A stretch of 33,101 nt of DNA from UBA11524 sp963617205 (GCA_963617205.1 CAVEOA010000025.1:1-33101); one strand, 5' to 3'; positions 26,001 to 33,101 are shown, counted from the stretch's first letter. Numbers and translations: made by a program. Notes: generated from the sequence alone by a model not told the origin.

Positions 26001-27086
26001 TTAATCGGTTACGGCAAGCAAATCGTCGTACTTGCCGCCCTTCATTGCAAAACCATCCGTCAGCAGGCTTGCCACGGCGATGCCGCCAGCCTCTTCAGGA
26101 TTCAGTCTCTCCATGCACAGGTCACAAATCGCCTTGTAGTCGAGAGCTTCGATTGCCTTTGCAACCTTTTCGTCCTCGACGTCAAGCCCCTGTGCCTTTG
26201 CAAACGCCTTTGCCTGTTCCTGATTCTTTGCCTGTTCTTCGGCTTCCTGAGTAGCCTTCAACGCGTCAAGCTCTTCCTTGGCGGCCTTCAGCTCCTCATT
26301 TGCAGCCTTCAGGTTCTTGATTTCCTCATCGCGCTCCGCAATCGCCTTTTCGGTTTCGTCGGCGTTTTCCTCCGGCTTTTCCGGTTCAGGCTTCTTTTCG
26401 GTCAGTTCCTTCACCTGCTTGTCGGTTTCATCCATGCGCTTGACCAGCTCCTCGAGCTTGGCCATTACTTCTTCCAAAGTCATTTTGCTTTCAACTCCTT
26501 CAGCTTCCGTCTTGTCCTGTTCGGCAACCATGTTCAGTGCAACGCTTTCCTTGTAGGCGGGTACAGAAACAACCGCAACGCCAGTCAGAGCATTTTCTTC
26601 ATTTTGTTCGACGTATAGTGCGCCATCTTTCTCTACGGTTGCGTCTTTCGTGTACTTGATCTCAAAGGAAAAGTTCAGCTGCCCGCAGTTGTACAGCTCC
26701 ATAATCGCTTTGCATACCTCTGCTTCGCGTTTCGGGATGCGCCCTTCGGCAATCAAAGATGTGCCAAATTCGTCATCCTTCTTCCGGAACAGGTTGATGC
26801 TGCCAATTTGCCTTGTGCCAAATTCACCTGTGTCTGCGTTGAACATGTGTCCGAGATTCAGGTAATCACCGTTCAGAAGCCGTTCTACATCCGCATACAA
26901 AGGCAGACAATCATACTTCTCCGGATTGTCGACAATCTCATCAATGAACTGAGGCGTCACGCCTTCCGCATTGCCGTTCGGCTGCGTGGAGAGGATTCTC
27001 ATCTCTACCAGTAGGAAAATGTCGTTCGACTTCTGTTCTGATATGGCAATGTCGGAAGCCAGTACATACAGCTTGTTGTCTGCCAT
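26001..27086 (-). CDS. Prohead protease fused to a coiled-coil scaffold domain
   Basis: 361 residues in two parts. Residues 20-190 look like a U35/HK97-type prohead serine protease. They include NDIFLLVEMRILSTQPNGN and YLNLGHMF, giving His80 as a candidate. LNFSFEIKY gives Ser140, and a GVAVVSVPAYKES segment closes the domain. Residues about 200-300 are a Glu/Lys-rich, Pro-interrupted coiled coil (LEELVKRMDETDKQ, KNLKAANEELKAAKEE), the profile of a scaffold. A short helical C-terminus follows (ALDYKAICDLCMERL). Proteolysis of scaffold and capsid is the family role. A 122-base gap precedes it. The ribosome binding site (AAGGAATG) is moderate. The third catalytic residue is not resolved. Confidence 0.85.
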   Translation of the reverse strand: MADNKLYVLASDIAISEQKSNDIFLLVEMRILSTQPNGNAEGVTPQFIDEIVDNPEKYDCLPLYADVERLLNGDYLNLGHMFNADTGEFGTRQIGSINLFRKKDDEFGTSLIAEGRIPKREAEVCKAIMELYNCGQLNFSFEIKYTKDATVEKDGALYVEQNEENALTGVAVVSVPAYKESVALNMVAEQDKTEAEGVESKMTLEEVMAKLEELVKRMDETDKQVKELTEKKPEPEKPEENADETEKAIAERDEEIKNLKAANEELKAAKEELDALKATQEAEEQAKNQEQAKAFAKAQGLDVEDEKVAKAIEALDYKAICDLCMERLNPEEAGGIAVASLLTDGFAMKGGKYDDLLAVTD

Positions 27087-27208
27087 ATTTTGTTCATTCC
27101 TTGCCTTTTTACATCATCGTGTTAGGAGGTCACGACTTGTAAAATAATATTGATAAAAAGGGTGGGGGCTGCCGTTTTAGTCGTCAGCTTGTCCTTCCAT
27201 CACAAAAG

Positions 27209-28792
27209 TTAAGTGGACTGTGCCTCACTGCCTTCAGGATTTGACGGCTTCGGCTGTCGTCCTGTCTGTGAGTTTGCAGGGTCGCTGTGGCGCTCAGTGT
27301 CGTCCATGGTCGGGCGTCCTTTTGTCGCGTTGCTTGTGTCGGTTTCTTCCCCTGTGTCTTTATCGGCCGGTGCAAGCACCATGTGAATGCCCGCCATTTC
27401 CTCTCTCTGCTTGCGTTCAAGCTCCTGCTTCATATCCAATCCATAAGCCTGCATCAGCGTCTCATGGCTGAGAATGCCCTGCTGCCAGAGCTTGAAGCAT
27501 GTATCCTGAAACGCCTTTGACCCTGTCAGGTCGGTCGGCGGGAAGGTGAATCGCGGGATTTGTTCTTTGGCTGTGCGCGGCATCGTGTTCCCAATTCGTA
27601 TATTGATGCGCCGATTAACCTTGTCCATCATTTCGCAAAAGCTGTCCTTTGCCTGTTTGATGCGCATCGCTGCCGTCTGCATACTAACCTGCGCGGAAGC
27701 AAAGGTTGAGCCGTCCTCTGCGTGACCGGATACGATAATGCCCGAAATGCCACCGGCAGAAAGAATGTCGCTGTTGACGCCCTTGTACTTGTCGTATTCA
27801 AAGATGTCATCCGTTTTCGGCTGAATAACCTCTGCCTTGCACCAGTTGTTTGTAACCGCCAGCGCCGTGCCTGTCATTGCAGACTTGAACAGTTTGCTTA
27901 CCTGATTAAGTGCGCCGACATCTGGAAGCACTTCCTGCTTATCATCGCCATATTTGACGTGAACAAACGAACGTGCCGCAAGGTCAATGAGTGAATCCTC
28001 ATAGTTAGAGATTCGCTCTTTCTTCTCGAATGCTTTCAGACACGCCGCCACCATCGGCACGGCGTATCGCATCCATCCTTCCTTCACGTCTTGCAGGACA
28101 AATGTGTTCGCAGGGTTGAGCTGTACCCATTCGCGCCATTCTGTCTTGATTGCATTGGCAACCTCAGGCGGATAACCGCTCAGACGGATATCAAGATCTT
28201 CGTCCTCAATCCACTGCTTGAATGTCTGCCCAGTGCGCTTAATCAGATCGTCGCGAACCGACCGGCAGTTAAACTCCACAATCGGTTCTCCGTCAACCGA
28301 CACATTGCCGATTCTGCATAGGTGCACCGGTAGTACAATCAGGCGGTCATTGGGCATCAGGTAAACAATCACGTTCGCGTATTTGTAGAACTCAAGAAAC
28401 ACATCCTCCATAAACTTGCGGAAGCCAATGTGCTCATAGTAATCCAGATACCGCTTCTTGACGCGCTCGTTTGCACCGACAAGCCTGAAACCATCCGAAA
28501 TGCTGAACGGCGTGTATACTTCCTTGATAATGCCGCGAAATACAGGGTCTGCGTCGCTATAGTAATCCGAAAGCTCGTAGAGCTGGAGGATGTGCCGCTG
28601 CTTGTTTCTTAGAATGGCGCGGTAGTCGTATCCTGCCAAACACCCTTTGAAAGTAATGTCCCTGTCCGCGAAGGTCAGCGAAACCTCTGCACTTGGGACA
28701 ACTGCCGCATTGACGCCTCGATTGTCCGGAGGAGAAAGCGCTGCGGTAGACTGTCTTGTTCTGAATCTATCCCAAAATCCCATCTTCTTCAT
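27209..28792 (-). CDS. Portal protein
   Basis: 527 residues. The portal dodecamer forms the DNA entry vertex. The region after the Pro/Ala-rich N-terminus has LRNKQRHILQLYELSDYYSDADPVFRGIIKEVYTPF, then YKYANVIVYLMPNDRLIVLPVHLCRIG, and then a long helical stretch (KAFEKKERISNYEDSLIDLAARSFVHVKYGD). The latter is the portal stem/wing pattern of the SPP1/HK97 family. The C-terminal 70 residues are hydrophilic and low-complexity (MAGIHMVLAPADKDTGEETDTSN...), likely disordered. ATG 28792 follows GGAGG by four bases. A second ATG three codons on is 13 bases away, so the first is preferred. It lies 12 bases after the terminase stop. Confidence 0.9.
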   Translation of the reverse strand: MKKMGFWDRFRTRQSTAALSPPDNRGVNAAVVPSAEVSLTFADRDITFKGCLAGYDYRAILRNKQRHILQLYELSDYYSDADPVFRGIIKEVYTPFSISDGFRLVGANERVKKRYLDYYEHIGFRKFMEDVFLEFYKYANVIVYLMPNDRLIVLPVHLCRIGNVSVDGEPIVEFNCRSVRDDLIKRTGQTFKQWIEDEDLDIRLSGYPPEVANAIKTEWREWVQLNPANTFVLQDVKEGWMRYAVPMVAACLKAFEKKERISNYEDSLIDLAARSFVHVKYGDDKQEVLPDVGALNQVSKLFKSAMTGTALAVTNNWCKAEVIQPKTDDIFEYDKYKGVNSDILSAGGISGIIVSGHAEDGSTFASAQVSMQTAAMRIKQAKDSFCEMMDKVNRRINIRIGNTMPRTAKEQIPRFTFPPTDLTGSKAFQDTCFKLWQQGILSHETLMQAYGLDMKQELERKQREEMAGIHMVLAPADKDTGEETDTSNATKGRPTMDDTERHSDPANSQTGRQPKPSNPEGSEAQST

Positions 28793-28804
28793 TCAGCCTC
28801 CGTT

Positions 28805-30490
28805 TTAAAAGTTTGTCACCACGCCGATACATACATTGGCGTAATTTCGTGTTATTCTTGCTTTTCGTTCGCCCTCAAGCTCTGCCACATATCGCAATCC
28901 CATTGCAAGGGATGACCAGCGGTCTTTGTGCTGTGTTGTTTTGGCGGTATCGTAAACCACTGCGCCCGACGCTGTTTCACGCGATACAACGTTGCCCATC
29001 TCAATCTGAAGGGCGTCCGTTTCCACGAAAATCGCCTTTTCCGCAGGTGTCAGATTTCGGTGCTTCTGTTCGCCATCCTCATCATCCGCGTCAGGGCGAA
29101 CAACTACGTTGCCGAGCACATATCGGCTGTTGACCGGAATCTGAATCAGTTCGCGCTCAAAGTTGATGGTCGTCTGCGACACCAACTGTTGGTTAATCTG
29201 ATTGTTCGCCGCGCACGGTCTGAGCAGCGGAATTGCATCATGGATGATTGAACGTTCTGTATCCATAACCAGCGGAGGGTATTCCTTGTTGGTTTCGGGG
29301 TCTGTCCACGGCTGTGAAAGAAACTGCGGAAATGCATCTCCCAAACCGCGATAATCAAATACAACCTTGATGGTGTTCGGGAATTTAACGAGTAGCTTTC
29401 TTAACTCAACCGCCAAAGCATCGAGACGTTTGCCGTGATAAGAGCGGATGTACACCAGCTTTTTAATGTACATGCCATCCTCTTTCTCAATGAGCTTGAG
29501 CACAGTGATAACCGCATTGTCGGCGTGCTTTGCCGCCGATGTTGCAAGGTCAAGCGCGATGACGTATTGTGAAGTGCTCTTTGCCGGTTGCGCCGTTTCT
29601 ACTTCCGTCAGCGTCCGGCATCGCTCTGTCAGCTCATAAGGGAAAAGAGCACCGCTTTCTGCTCCCATGAAAATTGTGCCGTATTCCATTTGGAAGTTGA
29701 CTTCCGGCAGCGTTTCGCGCTCTTTCTCAAAGAAATCCATCTTTGTAATGCCAACTCGCGCAGCTGATTCATAATTAAGCGCACACGCAAAATATGTGTT
29801 GTCACCCTTAGCAAACTTCTTTAATGCGTCGCAAAATGCAACATAAAAGTAGTTTGACTTCAGGCACGCGGATGTGATACTGACCAGCTTCGACGTGTAG
29901 TCTGGAATGCTGTTCGCCACACAATGCGACCGTGTAGTATTTCTGACCGGCTTGACCACCTTGGACAAAACAAATTCCTTGACTTCCGGCGCTTCATCGA
30001 CAACGATGACTTTTGCGCGTGAGCCAAGGAATGTTCCAAGGGAATAGCTTTCAATTTTTGAGCCGTTGCAAAAGCGGATGATGCCCTTGTTGGAGTTGAC
30101 GTTCACCGGCTTCTTTCCGCTGCCGTAATCCAATTCCTTTTTGATGTTCTCGTTGCCTGCAAATTCCTCTTCGATTTTCTTAGGCAGGAGCGTCGCCTGC
30201 TGCGCCGTTGCAGATACGACTGCAATCAGGCTTTTGGGATAAAGGATTGCCAACGCCGTGCAGCAAACCGCGCAAATCCATGTCTTGCCGTAGCCACGGC
30301 TTTGCGTCAGAAAAAGTGTGTCACCGTTTCCAAAGGCACGCGCTTCAACGCGCTGTGTGTCCTTTAGCGGCACTTGCAGGTAATCCGCAATAAAGGCGTC
30401 AAGGTGCGTCCTCCAATACCAAATCTGTTTCTGCCATCCTTCAACGTTCGTAATCTCCCGAACGTTGCCGACCTGACTTTCGACCGACAT
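28805..30490 (-). CDS. terL: Terminase large subunit (packaging ATPase/nuclease)
   Basis: 561 residues. The ATPase half carries Walker A SRGYGKT (64-70), Walker B VIVVDE (161-166) with the catalytic Glu166, and a coupling-motif-like SITSA (204-208). The nuclease half shows the RNase H-like acidic set: IALDLA with Asp314, VVFDYRG with Asp379, and HKDRWSS with Asp523. It pumps DNA into the prohead and cuts concatemers. The ATG at 30490 overlaps the preceding stop by one base (TAATG) with a weak ribosome binding site, so it is translationally coupled to the zinc-finger gene. Cleavage type (cos or pac) cannot be settled from this sequence. Confidence 0.96.
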   Translation of the reverse strand: MSVESQVGNVREITNVEGWQKQIWYWRTHLDAFIADYLQVPLKDTQRVEARAFGNGDTLFLTQSRGYGKTWICAVCCTALAILYPKSLIAVVSATAQQATLLPKKIEEEFAGNENIKKELDYGSGKKPVNVNSNKGIIRFCNGSKIESYSLGTFLGSRAKVIVVDEAPEVKEFVLSKVVKPVRNTTRSHCVANSIPDYTSKLVSITSACLKSNYFYVAFCDALKKFAKGDNTYFACALNYESAARVGITKMDFFEKERETLPEVNFQMEYGTIFMGAESGALFPYELTERCRTLTEVETAQPAKSTSQYVIALDLATSAAKHADNAVITVLKLIEKEDGMYIKKLVYIRSYHGKRLDALAVELRKLLVKFPNTIKVVFDYRGLGDAFPQFLSQPWTDPETNKEYPPLVMDTERSIIHDAIPLLRPCAANNQINQQLVSQTTINFERELIQIPVNSRYVLGNVVVRPDADDEDGEQKHRNLTPAEKAIFVETDALQIEMGNVVSRETASGAVVYDTAKTTQHKDRWSSLAMGLRYVAELEGERKARITRNYANVCIGVVTNF

Positions 30491-31344
30491 TATATTTGCG
30501 CCCCGACTGCCATTGCTACATGTCGGTAATCTGCCATCACCTTGTCGATATCATCCTCAGGAAAACTGAAGGGGTTGATGTCAAGCTGATGGTTGATTTC
30601 CAAGCCGTAGATAATATTGCCCAGCGATGTCAGCCCTGTAGAACTGCCGGGCTTTCTCGCACAGGCCGCGAAGTTGGAGGACTTTGAAAGGTCATCAAAA
30701 ATCTTTTGAACCTCCTTGTACTCGCTTGCTGAGATTTCGCCGCGTCGCATCTTATCCTCCGCAATGTCTGCATTTAAGGACGCTTTCGCAACTTTTCTTG
30801 CATAATCCCTCATGCTGACATTGCTCAGGTCAAAATCCTTTTCGTATTCCTCGTAGGTTGCGTCGAGAATGTCAACCTGTTCTTTTGTGAAATAACCGCG
30901 CCAAATGGTGCTGTACGTCATCTTTTCGTCACGCATTTCTATTTTTTGCGTGTCAAAAATGTCGTTTGACTTAATGTTGTCAACATAGCCATAGAAAGCC
31001 TTGATGTTCATCATCGTGTAGAATTGTCTGCACGTCGCCTCGTCGATAATCGCTTTCTTTCTGTCTGCCGGTGCGGTTGGGCTTGTGTATACCTTGTTCG
31101 TGCTCAAGTAATATTGCGCCTTTTTGTAAGCTGCTTCCCAATAATCGTCATCCCATTTGCGGTTGTTCTCAAAGCAGTATTCCTTTAAAGACGTCATGTC
31201 CTTGCAATACTGCTGAACGCAATCCTTGCACCACGCATCATGGTAGCTTTGCTCTTTCCATTGCCTGTTTGAGTAGAACTCACCCAATGGGAGAGAACGG
31301 TTGCACTTGACGCACAGTTTGAAATTTGCCACTGCTTTTGCCAT
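30490..31344 (-). CDS. Zinc-finger protein in the small-terminase position
   Basis: 284 residues. The N-terminus carries two CxxC pairs, C11-x2-C14 and C39-x2-C42, with a spacing that can bind one zinc ion (recognition-ribbon style; C47 is nearby). The rest is helical and charged, including MRDEKMTYSTIWRGYF, and a C-terminal segment PFSFPEDDIDKVMADYRHVAMAVG. No HNH active-site motif is seen. Its ATG (31344) follows GGGAGGAAC by six bases and its stop overlaps the TerL start. DNA recognition for packaging is therefore the likely role. I call this a putative small terminase subunit; it is longer than usual (typically 100-200 residues), so the assignment is tentative. Confidence 0.8.
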   Translation of the reverse strand: MAKAVANFKLCVKCNRSLPLGEFYSNRQWKEQSYHDAWCKDCVQQYCKDMTSLKEYCFENNRKWDDDYWEAAYKKAQYYLSTNKVYTSPTAPADRKKAIIDEATCRQFYTMMNIKAFYGYVDNIKSNDIFDTQKIEMRDEKMTYSTIWRGYFTKEQVDILDATYEEYEKDFDLSNVSMRDYARKVAKASLNADIAEDKMRRGEISASEYKEVQKIFDDLSKSSNFAACARKPGSSTGLTSLGNIIYGLEINHQLDINPFSFPEDDIDKVMADYRHVAMAVGAQI

Positions 31345-31359
31345 AATTTGTTCCTCCCT

Positions 31360-31396
31360 CTATACTAATTAAATAACTCGCCGTTTTGAAATCAAA
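31360..31396 (-). promoter_or_regulatory. Promoter-like element, copy 2 (upstream of the packaging genes)
   Basis: On the minus strand TTGATT (31390-31395) and TTAATT (31367-31372) are 17 bases apart. The element shares its TTTGATTTCAAAA/GGCG/ATTTAAT/TATAG pattern with the Dit copy at 9363-9403. The stop codon of the metallophosphoesterase gene lies within the -35 region. It probably starts the late transcript for the packaging and head genes. Confidence 0.65.
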
Positions 31397-32582
31397 GCGC
31401 AATCGGATAAATAACCTCGCGCCCGACATCCTGCGCCATTACCATTGCTGTCGCCCCTGCGCGGCCGCCAAAGCCCTTGCTCTGTGCGTATTTGTCCATA
31501 CCGCATAAGGAAGGCACGCGGATAATGACCGAATTGCCGTCGTTCGTCGCGCCGTTTGGATATTCCTGTTCTTTATGCAGATGACCGCACACGAAGTAGT
31601 CAATCTTTTCACTGTATAGATTGATTGTGTTCCGTGCGATATCGCCGATGGACTTTTCGCCGTCGCCGTGCAGGAGAACGAAAGAATAACCGCATACAGA
31701 AACCTTCTTCATGCGCCCGCATTCCTCATCGATATGAACGCGGCTGTTGTCCTTTAATCGCGATGAAAGATACCAGAAAATAATCTTTTCAAGGTTCTCT
31801 TCTTCAAATTCGCGCGCCTTTGCTTTTAGCGGACGAACCTCTGCATGATTGCCGGTCACGCCGTATACATACACCACTGTTTTCTCTGACAGGCGATTCA
31901 ACCACTGTGCCAGATATTCCGACAGGGAAATGACCGATTCAACCAAGCCGTATTCAAGCCTCATCAGTTGATTTTGCCGAAGGATACCGTCAATTAAGTC
32001 GCCGACCATAAACAGGCGAATCACGGTTAACCCTTCTCTCTCGATGACCCATTTGATCTGTTTGAGCAAATTCTCCATCCGTTCCTCGAATACCCTGCTG
32101 TTGTAGCGGTTGATAGATTCTCCATAAAGCCCTCGAACGTCAATGTCCGCGCCATAATGAAAATCACCGACGCCGACAACAAGCTCTCTATCATCGTGCC
32201 GTTCCGTCCATGCGCTGACCGGAGGAATCACGATTTCTGGAAGATTTTCAATTGCACTTTTCACTGTTTCGCGAAAAAGCTGGCTTCTCGCTTCCATCCG
32301 ATACGCCGTGTTCAGCTTGCTCGTCAGGTCGCGCATCTTTTGTCTCTCAATATAATTGTCCGATTTGCCTGACGCGCTCTGCTCAAAAGCATATGCCCCT
32401 GCATCCTGTACCAGTTTTACGCCAACGCCAGCTTTCCGCAGCGTATCCGGCGCAACCGATAAGTCAAACTGCGTCACCAGTTCTGCCCAGTCCTTGTCGG
32501 ACGCGCCGTTCTTTTTCTCCAGCATTTCCTTTACGAGTTCCTTTTTTGTTTCTTGGCTCAACTCATCGATTGCACTGCTCAA
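31392..32582 (-). CDS. Metallophosphoesterase with an N-terminal helical domain
   Basis: 396 residues. The catalytic domain has the calcineurin-like set: GDFHYG (D140, H142), GDLID (194-198), GNH (244-246), HGD (305-307) and GHLH (333-336). These bind two metal ions and hydrolyse phosphodiesters or phosphomonoesters. Residues 1-120 are helical with an HTH-like part (GASDKDWAELVTQFDLSVAPDTLRKAG), suggesting DNA contact. The TTG start (32582) lies after AGGA and a run of T bases. The next Met is at residue 19, inside the helical domain. The stop codon falls inside the next promoter-like element. Substrate and role (packaging, DNA processing or host attack) are not known. Confidence 0.88.
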   Translation of the reverse strand: MSSAIDELSQETKKELVKEMLEKKNGASDKDWAELVTQFDLSVAPDTLRKAGVGVKLVQDAGAYAFEQSASGKSDNYIERQKMRDLTSKLNTAYRMEARSQLFRETVKSAIENLPEIVIPPVSAWTERHDDRELVVGVGDFHYGADIDVRGLYGESINRYNSRVFEERMENLLKQIKWVIEREGLTVIRLFMVGDLIDGILRQNQLMRLEYGLVESVISLSEYLAQWLNRLSEKTVVYVYGVTGNHAEVRPLKAKAREFEEENLEKIIFWYLSSRLKDNSRVHIDEECGRMKKVSVCGYSFVLLHGDGEKSIGDIARNTINLYSEKIDYFVCGHLHKEQEYPNGATNDGNSVIIRVPSLCGMDKYAQSKGFGGRAGATAMVMAQDVGREVIYPIAL

Positions 32583-32600
32583 AAAAAAATCCTCACATCC

Positions 32601-32681
32601 TTATTGATTTTTCCTGTTGATTGACGCCGCTATCATCAGCACGATAGAAAACAGCATCAAAAACACCATTTCAGGCTTCAC
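32601..32681 (-). CDS. Possible 26-residue membrane peptide
   Basis: A small frame reads (V)KPEMVFLMLFSIVLMIAAS followed by INRKNQ from GTG 32681, or 22 residues from ATG 32669. One hydrophobic span is followed by basic residues, the profile of a small single-pass peptide. AAGGAG lies 13 bases before the GTG, longer than ideal. It ends 18 bases before the metallophosphoesterase start. It is too short for confident calling. A holin-like or accessory peptide is one option, but no function is claimed. Confidence 0.35.
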   Translation of the reverse strand: MKPEMVFLMLFSIVLMIAASINRKNQ

Positions 32682-32820
32682 CGTCTGTTTGCATCTCCTT
32701 ACCGGCCTTTAAACGTCAGCATCGCGCTGTTCCCATCGGATGCCGTCGACTTAAAATTCCAAGCCCTCTTCTCTAAACCCGTCCGGAGCGGTAAACCCGA
32801 AGAAGGATAAGGTTTATATA

Positions 32821-32851
32821 TTTGCGCAGGCCCTGTTTATCCCTGCGCAAA
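32821..32851 (-). other. Perfect 10-bp hairpin in the intergenic region
   Basis: TTTGCGCAGG (32821-32830) is the exact reverse complement of CCTGCGCAAA (32842-32851), with an 11-base loop. No T tract follows on either strand, so it is not a typical terminator. It sits downstream of the tRNA-like gene in the leftward direction. Confidence 0.75.
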
Positions 32852-32853
32852 GA

Positions 32854-32882
32854 GCACAGACCATTGCGTACAACGTCTGTGC
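32854..32882 (-). other. Perfect 8-bp hairpin next to the tRNA-like gene
   Basis: GCACAGAC (32854-32861) pairs with GTCTGTGC (32875-32882) around a 13-base loop. It lies two bases from the 10-bp hairpin and about 13 bases from the end of the tRNA-like gene. No T tract follows. The pair may shape tRNA 3' processing or form a small structured RNA; this is inference. Confidence 0.65.
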
Positions 32883-32895
32883 AGATGTCGATCAT

Positions 32896-32967
32896 AGCGA
32901 AGGGTGAGAGTCGAACCCACTGTCTTCAGCTCATGAGGCTGACGAGATGCCGTTTCTCTACCCCGCA
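32896..32967 (-). tRNA. tRNA-Met-like gene (CAT anticodon)
   Basis: On the minus strand a cloverleaf can be drawn: D stem GAGA/TCTC with a 7-base loop (AACGGCA), anticodon stem TCAGC/GCTGA with loop CTCATGA, and T stem GTGGG/CTCAC with loop TTCGACT. The acceptor stem is GCGGGG/CTTCGC: six pairs including two G-U, with one base left over on the 3' side. CCA is not encoded. CAT could be elongator Met or lysidine-modified Ile; the anticodon stem lacks the three G-C pairs of an initiator. The odd acceptor suggests a phage-borne or degenerating tRNA. Confidence 0.72.
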
Positions 32968-32975
32968 GTATTAAA

Positions 32976-32995
32976 GGCGGTTGTAATATACCGCC
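32976..32995 (+). promoter_or_regulatory. Palindrome overlapping the divergent promoter (possible operator)
   Basis: GGCGGT (32976-32981) and ACCGCC (32990-32995) form an inverted repeat with an 8-base centre. It covers the -35 box of the rightward promoter, the classic place for repressor binding. A hairpin in the leftward RNA is an alternative. Confidence 0.5.
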
Positions 32996-33009
32996 GAATC
33001 TGTTATACT
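32981..33009 (+). promoter_or_regulatory. Rightward sigma70-type promoter with extended -10
   Basis: TTGTAA (32981-32986), a 17-base spacer and TATACT (33004-33009) preceded by TGT (extended -10 TGn). A start near 33016 would give a leader of about 20 bases before the ATG at 33036. It points away from the structural genes, so it marks the border between divergent transcription units. Confidence 0.72.
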
Positions 33010-33035
33010 TGACTGACAGAAAGGATGTGTCGTCC

Positions 33036-33101
33036 ATGAAGTATCATCGTCCGCTTGCGTACCGCAACCAATTATACTATTGGGATTGGTGTTCCGTTTC
33101 T
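33036..33101 (+). CDS. Divergent gene, first 22 codons only (runs off the right edge)
   Basis: It starts at ATG 33036, about ten bases after AAAGGA and downstream of a good promoter. The visible product is MKYHRPLAYRNQLYYWDWCS plus two residues, aromatic- and basic-rich. No family can be recognised from so little. As the only plus-strand gene seen, it probably belongs to another module (early, regulatory, lysogeny or host). Confidence 0.5.
   Translation, partial: MKYHRPLAYRNQLYYWDWCSVS

Noticed and set aside
27180..27203. Seven-codon ATG frame after the portal stop, and the rest of the 122-base gap to the protease gene
   Set aside because: The frame is too short to support. The gap has only a widely separated 6-bp inverted repeat (ACGACT/AGTCGT) and no convincing promoter or terminator.
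32821..32851. Intrinsic terminator
   Set aside because: The stem is strong, but neither strand has a following T tract.
32896..32967. tRNA as a prophage attachment site
   Set aside because: No second copy of the tRNA end, no integrase and no host-type genes are visible. Packaging genes are not usually next to att. It cannot be tested within the window.
32837..33037. 66-codon minus-strand frame
   Set aside because: It runs through the whole tRNA-like gene and one of the hairpins and begins across the divergent promoter. No ribosome binding site was seen.

Overview
This window is the structural (virion morphogenesis) module of a long-tailed siphovirus or prophage. The gene order reads right to left on the minus strand: a metallophosphoesterase, a zinc-finger protein in the small-terminase position, the large terminase, portal, a fused prohead protease/scaffold, a putative decoration protein, the major capsid protein, a run of connector and tail-completion genes, the tail tube protein, tail assembly chaperones, a very large tape measure protein, distal tail protein (Dit), a tail-tip/baseplate protein (Tal-like), a tail fibre, and the start of another baseplate protein cut by the left edge. 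AGGAGG-type ribosome binding sites, sigma70-like promoters and the Dit/Tal/fibre tail-tip architecture point to a Gram-positive host. A gut Clostridia-type Firmicute is my inference; no sequence search was run.

Right edge (about 32,580-33,101). This stretch has no large gene. It holds a tRNA-Met-like gene (CAT anticodon) and two tandem perfect hairpins. It also has a possible 26-residue membrane peptide and a well-formed rightward promoter. That promoter carries a palindrome over its -35 box and drives a divergent gene that leaves the window after 22 codons.

Packaging and head region (about 20,600-32,600). Genes are packed tightly, often overlapping by one to a few tens of bases, as expected of a translationally coupled late operon. 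TerL has clear ATPase and nuclease motifs. The protease keeps its His/Ser candidates and is fused to a coiled-coil scaffold. A 24-bp perfect tandem duplication sits in the putative decoration gene.

Tail region (1-20,500). The tail chaperone gene carries a classical A AAA AAC slippery heptamer exactly in frame, where a -1 shift joins two reading frames, as in the lambda G/GT system. The tape measure is 3,169 residues, implying a tail of several hundred nanometres. Four intrinsic terminators punctuate the operon: after the capsid gene, after the tail tube gene, before the tape measure and after the tape measure.

The most notable regulatory signal is a nearly identical ~40-bp promoter-like element found twice, about 22 kb apart. 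One copy precedes the packaging genes and the other precedes Dit. It suggests a shared late-promoter design that re-initiates transcription after the tape-measure terminator.
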